A stretch of DNA of 64,000 nucleotides from NCBI GenBank assembly GCA_040510195.1, contig JBEVJK010000123.1, positions 124,001 through 188,000 of the forward strand, in the 5' to 3' direction. The stretch comes from JBEVJK01 sp040510195 (GTDB lineage: Bacteria > Pseudomonadota > Alphaproteobacteria > Rhizobiales > Rhizobiaceae). The notes below the pieces were generated by a model. That model did not search any database, had not been told where the DNA came from, and was given only the letters and a program-made list of their open reading frames with translations. Positions 36,262 through 46,500 of the stretch are shown here, piece after piece; positions within the stretch are counted from its first letter, which is position 1; every line of letters starts with the position of its first letter. The translations under genes and the position numbers were made by a program.

Positions 36262-37004
36262 TCGAGCCCGGACGCATCGTCCTCGATCTCGTGTTTTGCC
36301 AGAGCTTCTTCGGCCAACATCTTGGTCTTGTTTCGGTATTCCGGCCCAACAAGCCCTGCCGAAATGATCAGCTTGGCCGCATCCTCGACGCTCATGTCGA
36401 GCGGGATGACGTCCTTTTCGGCCACGTAGAGGAGATAGCCGGTGGTCACGTTGGGGGTGATCGGCCGGAACACCGCGATGGTCCGCCCCTCGCGCTCCGA
36501 CAGCGCCTGGTTGATCTCGCTGTCCTCCTGGGCGGCGATGAAGACGATCGACCATGCGCCCTTGCGCGGATATTCGAACAGCCCCACCCGGCTGAACAGC
36601 TCGGTGCGGTGGGCCAGCACCGTCTCGAAGATCTGCTTCAGCCCGCTGTAGACGTTGCGCACCAGCGGCATGCGGTTGAGCACACGCTCGCCGTAGGAAA
36701 GGATGGAGCGCCCGATGATGTTGGTGGTGATGAAGCCGATCAGCGTGATCATCACCAGCGCCACGATGAGCCCGAAGCCCGGCACCGCGAAGGGCAGGTA
36801 GTTGTCAGGGTTGTAGGCGGCGGGGATGTAGGGCTTGACCCAAGAATCCACCCAGTGGATCACCGTCCACGTCAGATAGGCGGTGATCGCGAGCGGCGCA
36901 GCGACGATGATGCCGGTTAGGAAATAGTTCCTGAGGCGCAGCATGCCGGAGACGGAAGTGATGGGTATCGACATCGGGCCTTTCACGCGCGGATCCGCCG
37001 CCAT
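36213..37004 (-). CDS. DUF502 membrane protein
   Basis: 263 residues with two strong N-terminal transmembrane helices (NYFLTGIIVAAPLAITAYLT and LIVALVMITLIGFITTNIIG), then a soluble domain typical of DUF502: VLNRMPLVRNVYSGLKQIFE, TRTELFSRVGLFEYP-like region and FRPITPNVTTGYLLYV. Unknown function, widespread. The 49 bp at the 3' end overlap recG on the other strand; the overlap encodes the basic tail RRTASSRPKR. A second start at 36974 (MSIPITS) has AAAGG just upstream and is also plausible. Confidence 0.9.
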   Translation of the reverse strand: MAADPRVKGPMSIPITSVSGMLRLRNYFLTGIIVAAPLAITAYLTWTVIHWVDSWVKPYIPAAYNPDNYLPFAVPGFGLIVALVMITLIGFITTNIIGRSILSYGERVLNRMPLVRNVYSGLKQIFETVLAHRTELFSRVGLFEYPRKGAWSIVFIAAQEDSEINQALSEREGRTIAVFRPITPNVTTGYLLYVAEKDVIPLDMSVEDAAKLIISAGLVGPEYRNKTKMLAEEALAKHEIEDDASGLDQPARSRRTASSRPKR

Positions 37005-37067
37005 TCAAGCTAGTGCGGCGGCCGCCCTGTTTGAATAGCCCAATGTGACGTTGGCGCGACAGTACCC

Positions 37068-38891
37068 CTATTCCACCGTCACCGATTTGGCGAGGTTGCG
37101 CGGCTGGTCGACGTCGGTCCCCATGAAGACGGCCGTGTGGTAGGCGAGCATCTGGATCGGCAACGCATAGACCAGCGGGGTGATCAGCTCCGGGACGTCC
37201 GGCAACACGATGGTCTCCATCGTCTTGACGCCTGCCGCAGCAGCGCCCTTGCGGTCGGTGATCAGGATGATCCTGCCGCCGCGCGCCGCGACCTCCTGCA
37301 TGTTCGAGACGGTCTTGTCGAAGACCCGGTCGTGCGGCGCGATGACGATCACCGGCATCGCCTCGTCGATGAGCGCGATCGGCCCGTGCTTGAGCTCGCC
37401 CGCGGCATAGCCCTCGGCGTGGATGTAGGAGATCTCCTTGAGCTTCAGGGCCCCTTCCATGGCCAGCGGATAGCTGGTGTCGCGCCCCAGATAGAGGACG
37501 TGCCGGACCTGCGCGAGCTGGTGCGCGACCTTCTCGATCTGCCCCTCGAGCTTGAGCACCTGGCTGGCGAAGCGTGGCGTCTCGGAGAGCTGGCGGACCA
37601 GCGTCTTCACCTCGTCCGGGCTCGCCGTCCCGCGCTCGGCGGCGGCGCGCACGGCGAGCGCCGCCAGCACCGAGAGCTGACAGGTGAACGCCTTGGTGGA
37701 GGCGACCCCGATTTCCGGTCCGGCGAGCGTCGGCAGCGTTACATCGGCCTCGCGGGCGATGGTCGAGCCGCGGACGTTGACGATGGCGCCGATCGGGATC
37801 CCCGCCTTGCGGCAGTAGCGCAGCGAGGCCAGCGTGTCGGCGGTCTCGCCCGACTGCGACACGAACAGCGCCGCGCTGTGCTTGGAAAGCGGCATCTCGC
37901 GGTAGCGGAACTCGGAGGCGATGTCGATGTCGACCGGCAGCCGCGCCAGCCGCTCGAACCAGTACTTGCCGACCAGCCCCGCCAGGTAGGCGGTGCCGCA
38001 GGCCGAGATCGCCAGCCGGTCGAGCGAGGCGAAGTCGAAGGGCAGCGGCAACGGCTTCGCCGCGCCGGCCGTGAAGTCGAGATAGTGCGCCAGCGTGTGC
38101 GAGATCACCTCCGGCTGTTCGTGGATCTCCTTCTCCATGAAGTGCCGGTGGTTTCCCTTGTCGACCAGGAAGCTGGTGCCGATCGACTGCTGCCGCTGGC
38201 GCTCGACGGGTTCGCCCGTCATGTCGAAGATCTGCACCTGGTTGCGCCGCACGATGGCCCAGTCGCCGTCCTCGAGATAGGTGATGGAGCTGGTGAAGGG
38301 CGCCAGCGCGATGGCGTCGGAGCCGAGGAACATCTCGCCCTCGCCGTGCCCGACCGCCAGCGGCGGGCCGTTGCGCGCCCCGACGATCAGGTCCTCGTCG
38401 CCCTGGAACATGATGGCGAGCGCGAACGCGCCCTCCAGCCGCTTCAGGGCGCGGAAGGCGGCGTCGGCGGGCGCGGCACCGCCCTTCAGCTCGCGGGCGA
38501 CCAGATGCGCCACCACCTCGGTATCGGTCTGCGAGGTGAAGCCGTAGCCGTCCTTGGAAAGCTCGTCGCGCAGCTCGGCGAAATTCTCGATGATGCCGTT
38601 GTGGACGATCGCCACCCCGTTGGAGAAATGCGGATGCGCGTTGGTCTCGTTGGGAACGCCGTGGGTCGCCCAGCGGGTGTGGCCGATCCCGATCAGGCCG
38701 TCGAGCGGCTCTTTCGACAGCAGGCGCTCCAGGTTGACCAGCTTGCCCTCGGCCCGCCGCCGGGCGAGCGATCCGCGTTCGACCGTAGCGACGCCGGCCG
38801 AGTCGTAGCCGCGATATTCGAGCCGCTTCAGGGCGTCGACGATCAGCGGCGCGACCGGGCTATGGCCGACGATTCCGACGATTCCGCACAT
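37068..38891 (-). CDS. glmS: glutamine-fructose-6-phosphate aminotransferase GlmS
   Basis: 607 residues. Cys2 nucleophile (MCGIVGIVG) begins the N-terminal glutaminase domain (RWATHGVPNETNAHPH). Two SIS domains follow (SQSGETADTLASL, LGRDTSYPLAMEGALKLKEISY). First step of UDP-GlcNAc synthesis, needed for peptidoglycan, LPS and Nod factors. Lies 91 bp downstream of glmU on the same strand, so they can be co-expressed. No glmS ribozyme is visible. Confidence 0.98.
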   Translation of the reverse strand: MCGIVGIVGHSPVAPLIVDALKRLEYRGYDSAGVATVERGSLARRRAEGKLVNLERLLSKEPLDGLIGIGHTRWATHGVPNETNAHPHFSNGVAIVHNGIIENFAELRDELSKDGYGFTSQTDTEVVAHLVARELKGGAAPADAAFRALKRLEGAFALAIMFQGDEDLIVGARNGPPLAVGHGEGEMFLGSDAIALAPFTSSITYLEDGDWAIVRRNQVQIFDMTGEPVERQRQQSIGTSFLVDKGNHRHFMEKEIHEQPEVISHTLAHYLDFTAGAAKPLPLPFDFASLDRLAISACGTAYLAGLVGKYWFERLARLPVDIDIASEFRYREMPLSKHSAALFVSQSGETADTLASLRYCRKAGIPIGAIVNVRGSTIAREADVTLPTLAGPEIGVASTKAFTCQLSVLAALAVRAAAERGTASPDEVKTLVRQLSETPRFASQVLKLEGQIEKVAHQLAQVRHVLYLGRDTSYPLAMEGALKLKEISYIHAEGYAAGELKHGPIALIDEAMPVIVIAPHDRVFDKTVSNMQEVAARGGRIILITDRKGAAAAGVKTMETIVLPDVPELITPLVYALPIQMLAYHTAVFMGTDVDQPRNLAKSVTVE

Positions 38892-38982
38892 GCTAAGCTA
38901 TCCTCGACCTCGGGGTCCGGCCCGTTTGCGGCGAGCCCATACTATGGCATGCGCCATTTGCGAAGACGTTACCGACAAAAGA

Positions 38983-40320
38983 TCATTTCCTCGCCAGCGA
39001 CGCCTGCCTTTGGCGTAGCTCCCTCGCCCGCTCGGGGAGGTTCTTCTGCCGCGCCCGCCCGAAGGCCAGCGCCTCGTCCGGGACCTCCTCGGTGATGACG
39101 CTGCCCGAGGCGACATAGGCGTCGCGCCCGATGCGCACCGGAGCCACCAGGGAAGTGTTGGAACCAATGAAGGCGCCCGCCCCGATCTCGGTGCGGAACT
39201 TGTTGATGCCGTCATAGTTGCAGGTGACCGTGCCGGCCCCGATATTGGCCTTGGCGCCCACCAGGGCGTCGCCGACATAGGTAAGGTGGTTGATCTTGGC
39301 GCCCGCCTCCACCACCGACTTCTTGACCTCGCAGAAATTGCCGACCTTGGTCTTCTCGCCGAGCTCGGCCCCTGGCCGCAGCCGCGCGAACGGGCCGACC
39401 TCGGCGCCGTCGCCGATGCTGGCGCCCTCGAAATGACAGAAGGCACGGATCTTGGCGCCCGAGCCGACCCGGACGCCCGGTCCGAAGAACACGCCGGGCT
39501 CCACCAGCGTCTCGACGCCGATCTCCGTGTCGTGGGAGAAGAAGACCGTCTCCGGCGCCGTGAGCGTCACCCCGGCCATCATCATGGCCCGCCGCCGCCG
39601 CGTCTGCCACACCGCCTCGGCCTCGGCGAGCTCGACCCGGTTGTTGATGCCGAGCATGCTTTCGTAGCGCGCCTCCGTCGCCACCACCTTGAGGCCGCGT
39701 GCCCGGGCGATCTCGACGAGGTCGGTGAGGTAGTACTCGCCCTTGGCGTTGTCGTTGCCGACGGAGTCGAGCAGCGCCAGCGCCTCGTTGCCGGCGATCG
39801 CCATCAATCCGGCATTGCAGAAGCCGATCTGCCGCTCCTCTTGCGTGCAGTCGCGGTCCTCGCGGATCGCCAGCAGCGCACCGTCGGCCTCGATCAGGCG
39901 CCCGTAGCCGGCCGGGTCGGGCGGCCGGAAGCCGATCACCACCACTTTGGCGCCCTCGGCCAGCCTGGCGCGCGCCGCCCTGAGGTCGTCCGGCTCGACC
40001 AGCGGCGTGTCGCCGTAGAGCACCAGGACGTCGTCATGGCCGCGGGCGATGGCGTCTCGCGCCGCCAGCACGGCATGCGCCGTGCCAAGCCGGTCTGCCT
40101 GCGAGAAGGCCTCGACGCCCGGCGCCGCCGCCGCGACCGCCTCGCCCTGGCGGCCGACCACCAGCGCCACGCTCTCGGCGCCGGCCTGGCGGGCGGCGGC
40201 CACCACATGGGCGATCATCGGCAGGCCGCCGATGCGGTGCAGCACCTTGGGCTCGGCGCTTTTCATGCGGGTGCCCTCGCCGGCGGCGAGGATGATCGAT
40301 AGGCAGCTTCGATGGGTCAT
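38983..40320 (-). CDS. glmU: bifunctional UDP-GlcNAc pyrophosphorylase/GlcN-1-P acetyltransferase GlmU
   Basis: 445 residues. The N-terminal uridylyltransferase (LAAGEGTRMKSAEPKVLH, VLYGDTPLVEPDDL) is followed by left-handed beta-helix hexapeptide repeats of the acetyltransferase (VGSGAKIRAFCHFEGASIGDG; GNFCEVKKSVVEAGAKINHL). The frame is open to 41727, but MTHRSCLSIILAAGEG at 40320 is the family start. Catalyses the last two cytoplasmic steps of UDP-GlcNAc synthesis. It is upstream of glmS on the same strand. Confidence 0.97.
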   Translation of the reverse strand: MTHRSCLSIILAAGEGTRMKSAEPKVLHRIGGLPMIAHVVAAARQAGAESVALVVGRQGEAVAAAAPGVEAFSQADRLGTAHAVLAARDAIARGHDDVLVLYGDTPLVEPDDLRAARARLAEGAKVVVIGFRPPDPAGYGRLIEADGALLAIREDRDCTQEERQIGFCNAGLMAIAGNEALALLDSVGNDNAKGEYYLTDLVEIARARGLKVVATEARYESMLGINNRVELAEAEAVWQTRRRRAMMMAGVTLTAPETVFFSHDTEIGVETLVEPGVFFGPGVRVGSGAKIRAFCHFEGASIGDGAEVGPFARLRPGAELGEKTKVGNFCEVKKSVVEAGAKINHLTYVGDALVGAKANIGAGTVTCNYDGINKFRTEIGAGAFIGSNTSLVAPVRIGRDAYVASGSVITEEVPDEALAFGRARQKNLPERARELRQRQASLARK

Positions 40321-40412
40321 GAACGGTCCAGCGTGAGGAAGACGAGAGGATCCATACCTATCAGATCGACCGATTCCCTTCCAATTGTGGCCAATCGGAG
40401 GAGGCTGCACGC

Positions 40413-41159
40413 TTAGCCGAGCCGCCCGAGCGCCGGGAAGGCCTCCAGCAGCCAGTAGGCCGAGGCCTGCACGCCGCCGCTGATGAAGAACAGCCCGGCC
40501 AGCACCAACAGCGCGCCGATCGCCTTCTCGACGCGGCCGAGATGCACGCGAAACCGCGCCAGGAAGCGCATGAAGGCGCCCGAGAAGAGCGCCGCCAGCA
40601 GGAAGGGGATGCCCAGCCCGAGCGAGTAGACGGCGAGCAGCAGCGCCCCCTCGCCCATCGTCTCGCGGCCGCCGGCAAGCGTCAGGATCGGCCCGAGCAC
40701 CGGTCCGATGCAGGGCGTCCAGCCGAAGGCGAAGGCAAGCCCCATCACGTAGGCGGCGAGCGGGCTGGCGGGCCGCGCCTCGGCCTGGAAGCGCGCCTCG
40801 CGCGACAATAGAGGGATCCTGACCACGCCGAGGAAGTTGAGCCCCATGAGGATGATGAGCAGCCCGGCAGCGATGGCGAGCGGCTCCTGCCAGGCGCGCA
40901 GCAGCCGCCCGACGGTCGAGGCGCCCGCGCCGAGCGCCACGAAAACCGTCGAGAAGCCGAGGACGAAGGCCGCCGCCGCGGTGAGCAGCGCCAGCCTGGC
41001 ACCGCGTCGCGACGCCTCGGGGGCGGCGGCGCGGAAGTCTTCGACCGATACGCCCGCCATGTAGCAGAGGTAGGGCGGCACCAGCGGCAGCACGCAGGGC
41101 GACAGGAACGAAACCGCCCCGGCCACCATCGCCGAAAGGTAGTCGATATCGACCGCCAT
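40413..41159 (-). CDS. ccdA: CcdA-like cytochrome c biogenesis/thiol transporter
   Basis: 248 residues, about six transmembrane helices with the DsbD-core pair of cysteines: SFLSPCVLPLVPPYLCYMAG and GWTPCIGPVLGPILTLAGG. Starts MAVDIDYLSAM (the frame extends upstream but is not protein-like). Passes reducing power from cytoplasmic thioredoxin to the periplasm for cytochrome c maturation. The gap to glmU is 92 bp on the same strand. The window shows no adjacent ccm genes. Confidence 0.92.
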   Translation of the reverse strand: MAVDIDYLSAMVAGAVSFLSPCVLPLVPPYLCYMAGVSVEDFRAAAPEASRRGARLALLTAAAAFVLGFSTVFVALGAGASTVGRLLRAWQEPLAIAAGLLIILMGLNFLGVVRIPLLSREARFQAEARPASPLAAYVMGLAFAFGWTPCIGPVLGPILTLAGGRETMGEGALLLAVYSLGLGIPFLLAALFSGAFMRFLARFRVHLGRVEKAIGALLVLAGLFFISGGVQASAYWLLEAFPALGRLG

Positions 41160-41605
41160 GCGCCGCACCGCCCTTCGCATCTCGCACGGGGCGCATATAG
41201 CGCACGCCCGGGCCGGCGTTCCAATCACCAAAGTGTGGCATCCAGTCGCCCTCGGGGCCGCCGGCGGGCGCGCGAAGCCCCAAAACGACGCCCGGGGGGA
41301 ATTGCCTGGTCGGCAGCACCCGCCGCCTCCCTCCGGGCATCGATCGCGGAGCACTCGTAACTGTCGCGATGTGCCCTCTGTAAGGGCGGCGTGGTGAACA
41401 AATCCCTACCGGATTCAGGGCAATACGACCGATCTCAACCCTTCCGTTGAGGGATTCTTCAGCGCTGGGGGCGATGCTCGGCCAGCCTTTCGCCCACCCG
41501 CGCTCCATACCGGTTCGTTGCGCGGTGCAATGGTTCGTGATTTGCGCCACCGCCCGGCCGCATGAAGATGGGTTGCGTGCCGGCGTGTCGCATCGGGGAG
41601 TGTTG
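41160..41605. other. 446-bp divergent gap between ccdA and tamA
   Basis: No convincing gene. It must hold the promoters of both divergent genes. An open frame continuous with tamA runs from 41447 but has no signal-peptide-like start. No clean promoter or regulator site could be picked by eye. Confidence 0.5.
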
Positions 41606-43537
41606 GTGAAAGTTTCGGCGTCGCGGCATCTCCTCTTGGGCATCGGCTTCTGGGCCGCGCTTTCCGCGACCCTCGTCTCCTCGCATGCCCTCGCCTTCGA
41701 GCTCTTCGGAATCAATCTCTTCGGCAAGAAATCTCAGGACGAATCTGAAGACGTCGTCGGAGAGCCGCAGAACTACACCGTCGAGTTCGTGGTGACCGGC
41801 GACGAGAGCGGGGTGGAGAAGACGCTGAAGGCCACGTCCTCGCTGTGGACCGACCGCGAGCGGCCGGCCTCCGGGGCGGCCGGCCTGCTGGCCAAGGCGC
41901 GCGGCGACTATGGCCGCCTGCTGGCCGCGCTCTACGGCATGGGACGCTACGGGCCGACCATCAGCATCCTCGTCGGCGGGCGCGAGGCTGCCAACATCCC
42001 GCCCGACGGCACCGTGCCCGAACCGGCTCCTGTCGTTGTGACGGTCAATCCCGGCCCGGTCTTCCTGTTCGCCAAGACCAGCATCATCAACCAGGCGCCG
42101 CCGCCCGTGCGCCGCGACGACCGCGTCGCCAGCCCCGCCGACGAGGGCTTCGCCTCGGGACAGGTGGCGCGCTCCGGCGACATCCTCCAGGCCGAGGCGC
42201 TGTCGGTGGAGGCCTGGCGCGAGCAGGGCCACCCGAAGGCGCGTGTGGCGAAACGGCAGGTCACGGCCAACCACGACACCGGCAGGGTCGACGCCACCAT
42301 CGACATCGATCCCGACCGCTTCGCCGCCTACGGCACGGTCACCGTCGAGGGGACCGAGCGCATGGACCCGGCCTGGGTCGCCTGGATGACGGGCCTGCAG
42401 CCCGGCCGCGAATACGATCCCGACGACCTGGAGCGCGCCAACAAGCGGCTGTCGAAGCTCGGCGTGTTCCGTGCTCTGCGTCTGCAGGAGGCGGCCGTGG
42501 TCGGGCCCGACGGCCGCTTGCCGATCGCCGTCGTCGTGCAAGAGCGCAAGCTCCACCGCTTCGGCATCGGCGGCTCTTTCTCGACGCTCGACGGCGCCGG
42601 CTTCGAGGCGTTCTGGCTGCATCGCAACCTGTTCGGCCGCGCCGAGCAGCTTCGCTTCGACGCCAAGGTCTCCGGGCTCGGCAACAACGACTTCCAGGTC
42701 GACCAGCTGAGCTACAGGATCGGCGGCAGCTTCATCAAGCCGGGCGTCTACACCCCCGATACGGACTTCGTCGCCTCGGTCTACGGCATCCGCGAGGTGC
42801 TCGACCCCTACACCCAGACCGGCGTCATCGGCGAGGCCGGCTTCAACCACCTGTTCACGGAGGAGCTGGCCGCCCGTCTGTTCCTCAACGGCGGCTATTC
42901 GCAGTTCGAGGACGACGTCTTCGGCACCCGCGACTTCGCCTGGGTGGGGCTGCTGGGCGGCCTGACCTTCGACAACCGCGACAGCAAGACCGACCCCACC
43001 CGCGGCTACTTCGCCGAGGTGCTCGCGGAGCCTTTCTACGAGTTCGAATATGCCAACACCGCCGCCCGCTTCACCGCCGAGGGCCGCACCTATCTCGGCT
43101 TCGGCGGCGACAAGGACCCGATCGTGCTCGCCGGGCGCCTCAAGCTCGGCAGCCTCGTCGGCAGCTCGATCGAGGAGACGGCACCGGACAAGCTGTTCTT
43201 CGCCGGTGGCGGCGGCTCGGTGCGCGGCTACGAATACCGCTCGATCGGCGTCGAGACCCCGCTCGGCGTGGTCGGCGGCCGCTCGCTCATCGAGGGATCG
43301 GTCGAGCTGCGCGCCCGCATCACCCCGTCGATCGGCGTCGTCGCCTTTGCCGACGCCGGCTATGTCGGCGCCGATTCCTGGCCGGGTTTCGACGAGGACT
43401 TGAAGGTCGGCGTCGGCGCCGGCCTGCGCTACTATACCGGGCTCGGCCCGATCCGCCTCGATCTCGCCGTGCCGCTCGAACCGGAACCGGACGACCCCGA
43501 TGTCGCCTTCTATGTCGGAATAGGACAAGCGTTTTGA
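41606..43537 (+). CDS. tamA: TamA, Omp85-family outer-membrane assembly protein
   Basis: About 643 residues. The chosen start is GTG at 41606, with GGGGAG 5 nt upstream, giving a good signal peptide (MKVSASRHLLLGIGFWAAL, cleavage near HALA). POTRA-like domains follow (about 50-310) and then an Omp85 barrel with FAGGGGSVRGYEYRS, the L6 signature, and a terminal strand ending in YVGIGQAF with C-terminal Phe. TamA and TamB form the translocation and assembly module for outer-membrane proteins. The stop overlaps the tamB start (TTGA). Confidence 0.94.
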   Translation: MKVSASRHLLLGIGFWAALSATLVSSHALAFELFGINLFGKKSQDESEDVVGEPQNYTVEFVVTGDESGVEKTLKATSSLWTDRERPASGAAGLLAKARGDYGRLLAALYGMGRYGPTISILVGGREAANIPPDGTVPEPAPVVVTVNPGPVFLFAKTSIINQAPPPVRRDDRVASPADEGFASGQVARSGDILQAEALSVEAWREQGHPKARVAKRQVTANHDTGRVDATIDIDPDRFAAYGTVTVEGTERMDPAWVAWMTGLQPGREYDPDDLERANKRLSKLGVFRALRLQEAAVVGPDGRLPIAVVVQERKLHRFGIGGSFSTLDGAGFEAFWLHRNLFGRAEQLRFDAKVSGLGNNDFQVDQLSYRIGGSFIKPGVYTPDTDFVASVYGIREVLDPYTQTGVIGEAGFNHLFTEELAARLFLNGGYSQFEDDVFGTRDFAWVGLLGGLTFDNRDSKTDPTRGYFAEVLAEPFYEFEYANTAARFTAEGRTYLGFGGDKDPIVLAGRLKLGSLVGSSIEETAPDKLFFAGGGGSVRGYEYRSIGVETPLGVVGGRSLIEGSVELRARITPSIGVVAFADAGYVGADSWPGFDEDLKVGVGAGLRYYTGLGPIRLDLAVPLEPEPDDPDVAFYVGIGQAF

Positions 43538-46500
43538 CCCGCCTCCTCGCCGCCCTCTGCCTTCTGTTTCTCGCCCTGCTGCCGGCGTTCGCCCAGGACA
43601 GCGAGGAGCAGGATCGTTCCTATTTCCTGAGCTTCGTCGAGAATCAGCTGTCGACCCCCAACCGGCAGATCCGCATCTCCGGCATCCAGGGCGCTTTGTC
43701 GTCCAACGCCACCATCGGCTCGATCACCGTGGCCGACCGGCAGGGCGTATGGCTTTCCATCACCAATGCGCGCATCGTCTGGACCCGCTCGGCCCTGTTG
43801 CTTGGCCGCCTCGATATCGACACGCTTGCCGCCGATTCGATTGAGGTGATCCGCAGGCCGCTGCCTGCGGAAGGCCTGCCCGCCCCGGAAGCCAGCGGCT
43901 TCAAGCTTCCGGAGCTGCCGCTCTCCATCACGCTGGGCCGGCTTGATGTGCCGCGCGTCACCTTCGGCGAAAGCGTCTTCGGCCTGGGCTCGGCGATCGC
44001 CGTCGACGGGCGGCTGAGCCTGGCCGGCGGGTCGCTCGACACCGAGCTCGCCATCACCAGGCTCGACGGTCCCGGTGGCACGTTGAAGCTGGCCGCGACC
44101 TATGCCAACGAGACGCAGCTCCTGGATCTCGACCTCAAGCTCGACGAGCCGGCCAACGGCATCCTCGCCAACCTGCTGGCGATCGAGGGGCGGCCGCCGG
44201 TGGCTCTTTCGCTGGACGGCTCCGGCCCGCTGTCAGACCTCGACCTGGCGCTGACGCTCGACGCGGCAGGGCAGCGCGTGCTGACCGGCACCACCGAGGT
44301 CCGTCGCGAGGCCGACGGCTACCGCTTCGACAGCCAGCTCGCCGGTCCCATCGCCAGCATCATCCCGGCGCAGTTCCGCGCTTTCTTCGGCGCCGAGACC
44401 AGGCTCGAGGCCGCCGGCCTGTTCAAGGACGCCGGGGGGCTGCGCATCGACCGGCTGGACCTCAACTCCGCCGCGCTCACGCTTTCCGCCACGCTGGAGA
44501 CCGCCGGGGACAACTTTCTCCAGCGCCTCTCGCTCGACGCCACCATCGACGATGCCGCCAGCGAGCGCGTCGTGCTGCCGGTTCCGGGCGGCCAGACGAC
44601 GGTGGAAAGCGCCTCCCTCAAGCTGTCCTTCGGCGAGTCGGCAGCCGAGGAATGGACCGGCGCGCTCGACATCCGCAAGCTCACCACCGCCACCTTCGGC
44701 GCCGACGCCGTGGCCGTCACCATGGGCGGGCGCGCCGAGAACCTGTCGCAGCCAGCGGACCGCCGCATCACCTTCGCCGCCGACGGCGCCGTGACCGGCA
44801 TCGTCGCCGAGCGGGCGGACGTCCAGGAGGCGCTGGGCGAGCGCATCGCGCTCGACGTCGACGGCGAATGGAAGGCGGGCCAGTCGGTGCGGCTCGCCAA
44901 GGCGCTGCTGTCCGGCAACGGCTTGAGCGTCTCGTTGGCCGGCGACATCGCCGAGCTTGCCTTCCGCGGCGACCTCGCCGTGGAGGCCAACAGCATCGCG
45001 CCCTTCTCGGCGCTGGCCGGCCGCGACCTGGCGGGGGCGCTGTCGTTGAAGGCGAACGGCCGCGTCGAGCCGCTCGGCGGCGCCTTCGACCTGACGCTCG
45101 ACGGGCGCTCGGACGGGCTGGCCATCGGCAGCCGGGCCGCCGACAACCTGATCGCCGGCGAGACCCGGATCACCGGCCGCGTGGCGCGCGGCACGGCCGG
45201 CCTGACGGCCGACAAGCTGCACCTTCAGAACGACCAGCTGGACCTCACCGCCGACGGCACCTTCGCCACCGGCCGTGCCGATTTCGACTTCGACATGGCG
45301 CTCGCCGATTTGGCGCTGCTGTCCGATCGGGCTTCGGGCCGCCTCACCGCCAGCGGGCGGGCCAACGGAACCGACGGGTTGATCGGCCTCACCTTCGGAG
45401 CCGAGGTTGCGGAAGGCACCCTGGTCGGCAAACCGCTGCGCAATGCCGCGCTGGGCTTCGAAGGCACGCTCCAGAACGGTGACGTCAACGGCCAGGTGAC
45501 CGGCGACGCGCTGCTGGAGGAGGTGCGCGTGATGCTCGCCTCCGCCGTCTCGGTGACCCCGAACGAGAAGCGGCTGGGCGATCTCACCTTCACCGCGGGC
45601 GGCGCCCGGCTGACCGGCGACGTCACGCAGAGGAGCGACGGCCTGCTCGACGGCCGACTGCGGCTCGACGCGGACGACATCTCGACGGCCGCCGCGCTGC
45701 TGCTTCGGGAGGCCAGCGGCGCGCTGACGGCGGACGTGATGCTGACGCCGGACGGCACCCGGCAGAATGCCGTCGTGGCGGCCACGGCAAGGCAGTTGGC
45801 GGTCGACACCGTGCGCCTCGGCCGAGCCGATGCCGAGGCGACCATCGCCGATCTCTTCGGCGTTCCGGTGGTCAACGGGAGCGTCGAGGCAACGGATCTC
45901 GTTGCCGGCGGCATCGAGGTCGCGTTGCTCCAGGCGACCGCCGTCCGCAATGGCGAGACCACCGGTTTCGCCGCCACCAGCCGGCTCGAGAACGGTACCA
46001 CCGCCACCGTCAAGGGCGCGCTTGCCCCTCTCGAGGGCGGCTTCCGTGTCGGCCTGGAAACGCTTGAGCTCGCCCAGAGCGGTCTGGCCGCGCGCCTCGT
46101 CCAGCCGACCAGCCTGGTGGTCCGCGGCACCAGCGTCGTCCTCGACCCGCTGACCCTCGACGTCGGCGGCGGCCGCCTGACGGCGTCCGGCCGGATCGAG
46201 GAAAGGCTGGCCCTCAAGCTTTCGATCGAGCGCCTGCCGCTCGCCATCGCCAACACGGTCAAGCCGGAGCTCAAGCTGGGCGGCACCCTCGACGGCACGG
46301 CCAATGTCGGCGGCACGCGCCAGCGGCCGGACATCGCCTTCACGCTCGCCGGCCGCGACATTGCGGCCGCAGCGCTGTCTTCGGCGGGGCTGCGAACGCT
46401 GTCGATCGACGCGCGCGGCACCTCCACGACCACCAGGCTCAACCTGACGGCCGCGGTGGCCAGCCCGGAAGGCTTGTCGGCCACGGTAAGCGGCGCCGTG

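Noticed and set aside
37060..38982. glmS ribozyme in the glmU-glmS gap
   Set aside because: The 91-bp spacer is too short and lacks the expected structure; this riboswitch is a Gram-positive feature.
40321..41727. Upstream extension of the glmU frame through ccdA
   Set aside because: The translation over ccdA is a shadow frame; GlmU begins with its nucleotide-binding motif at 40320.
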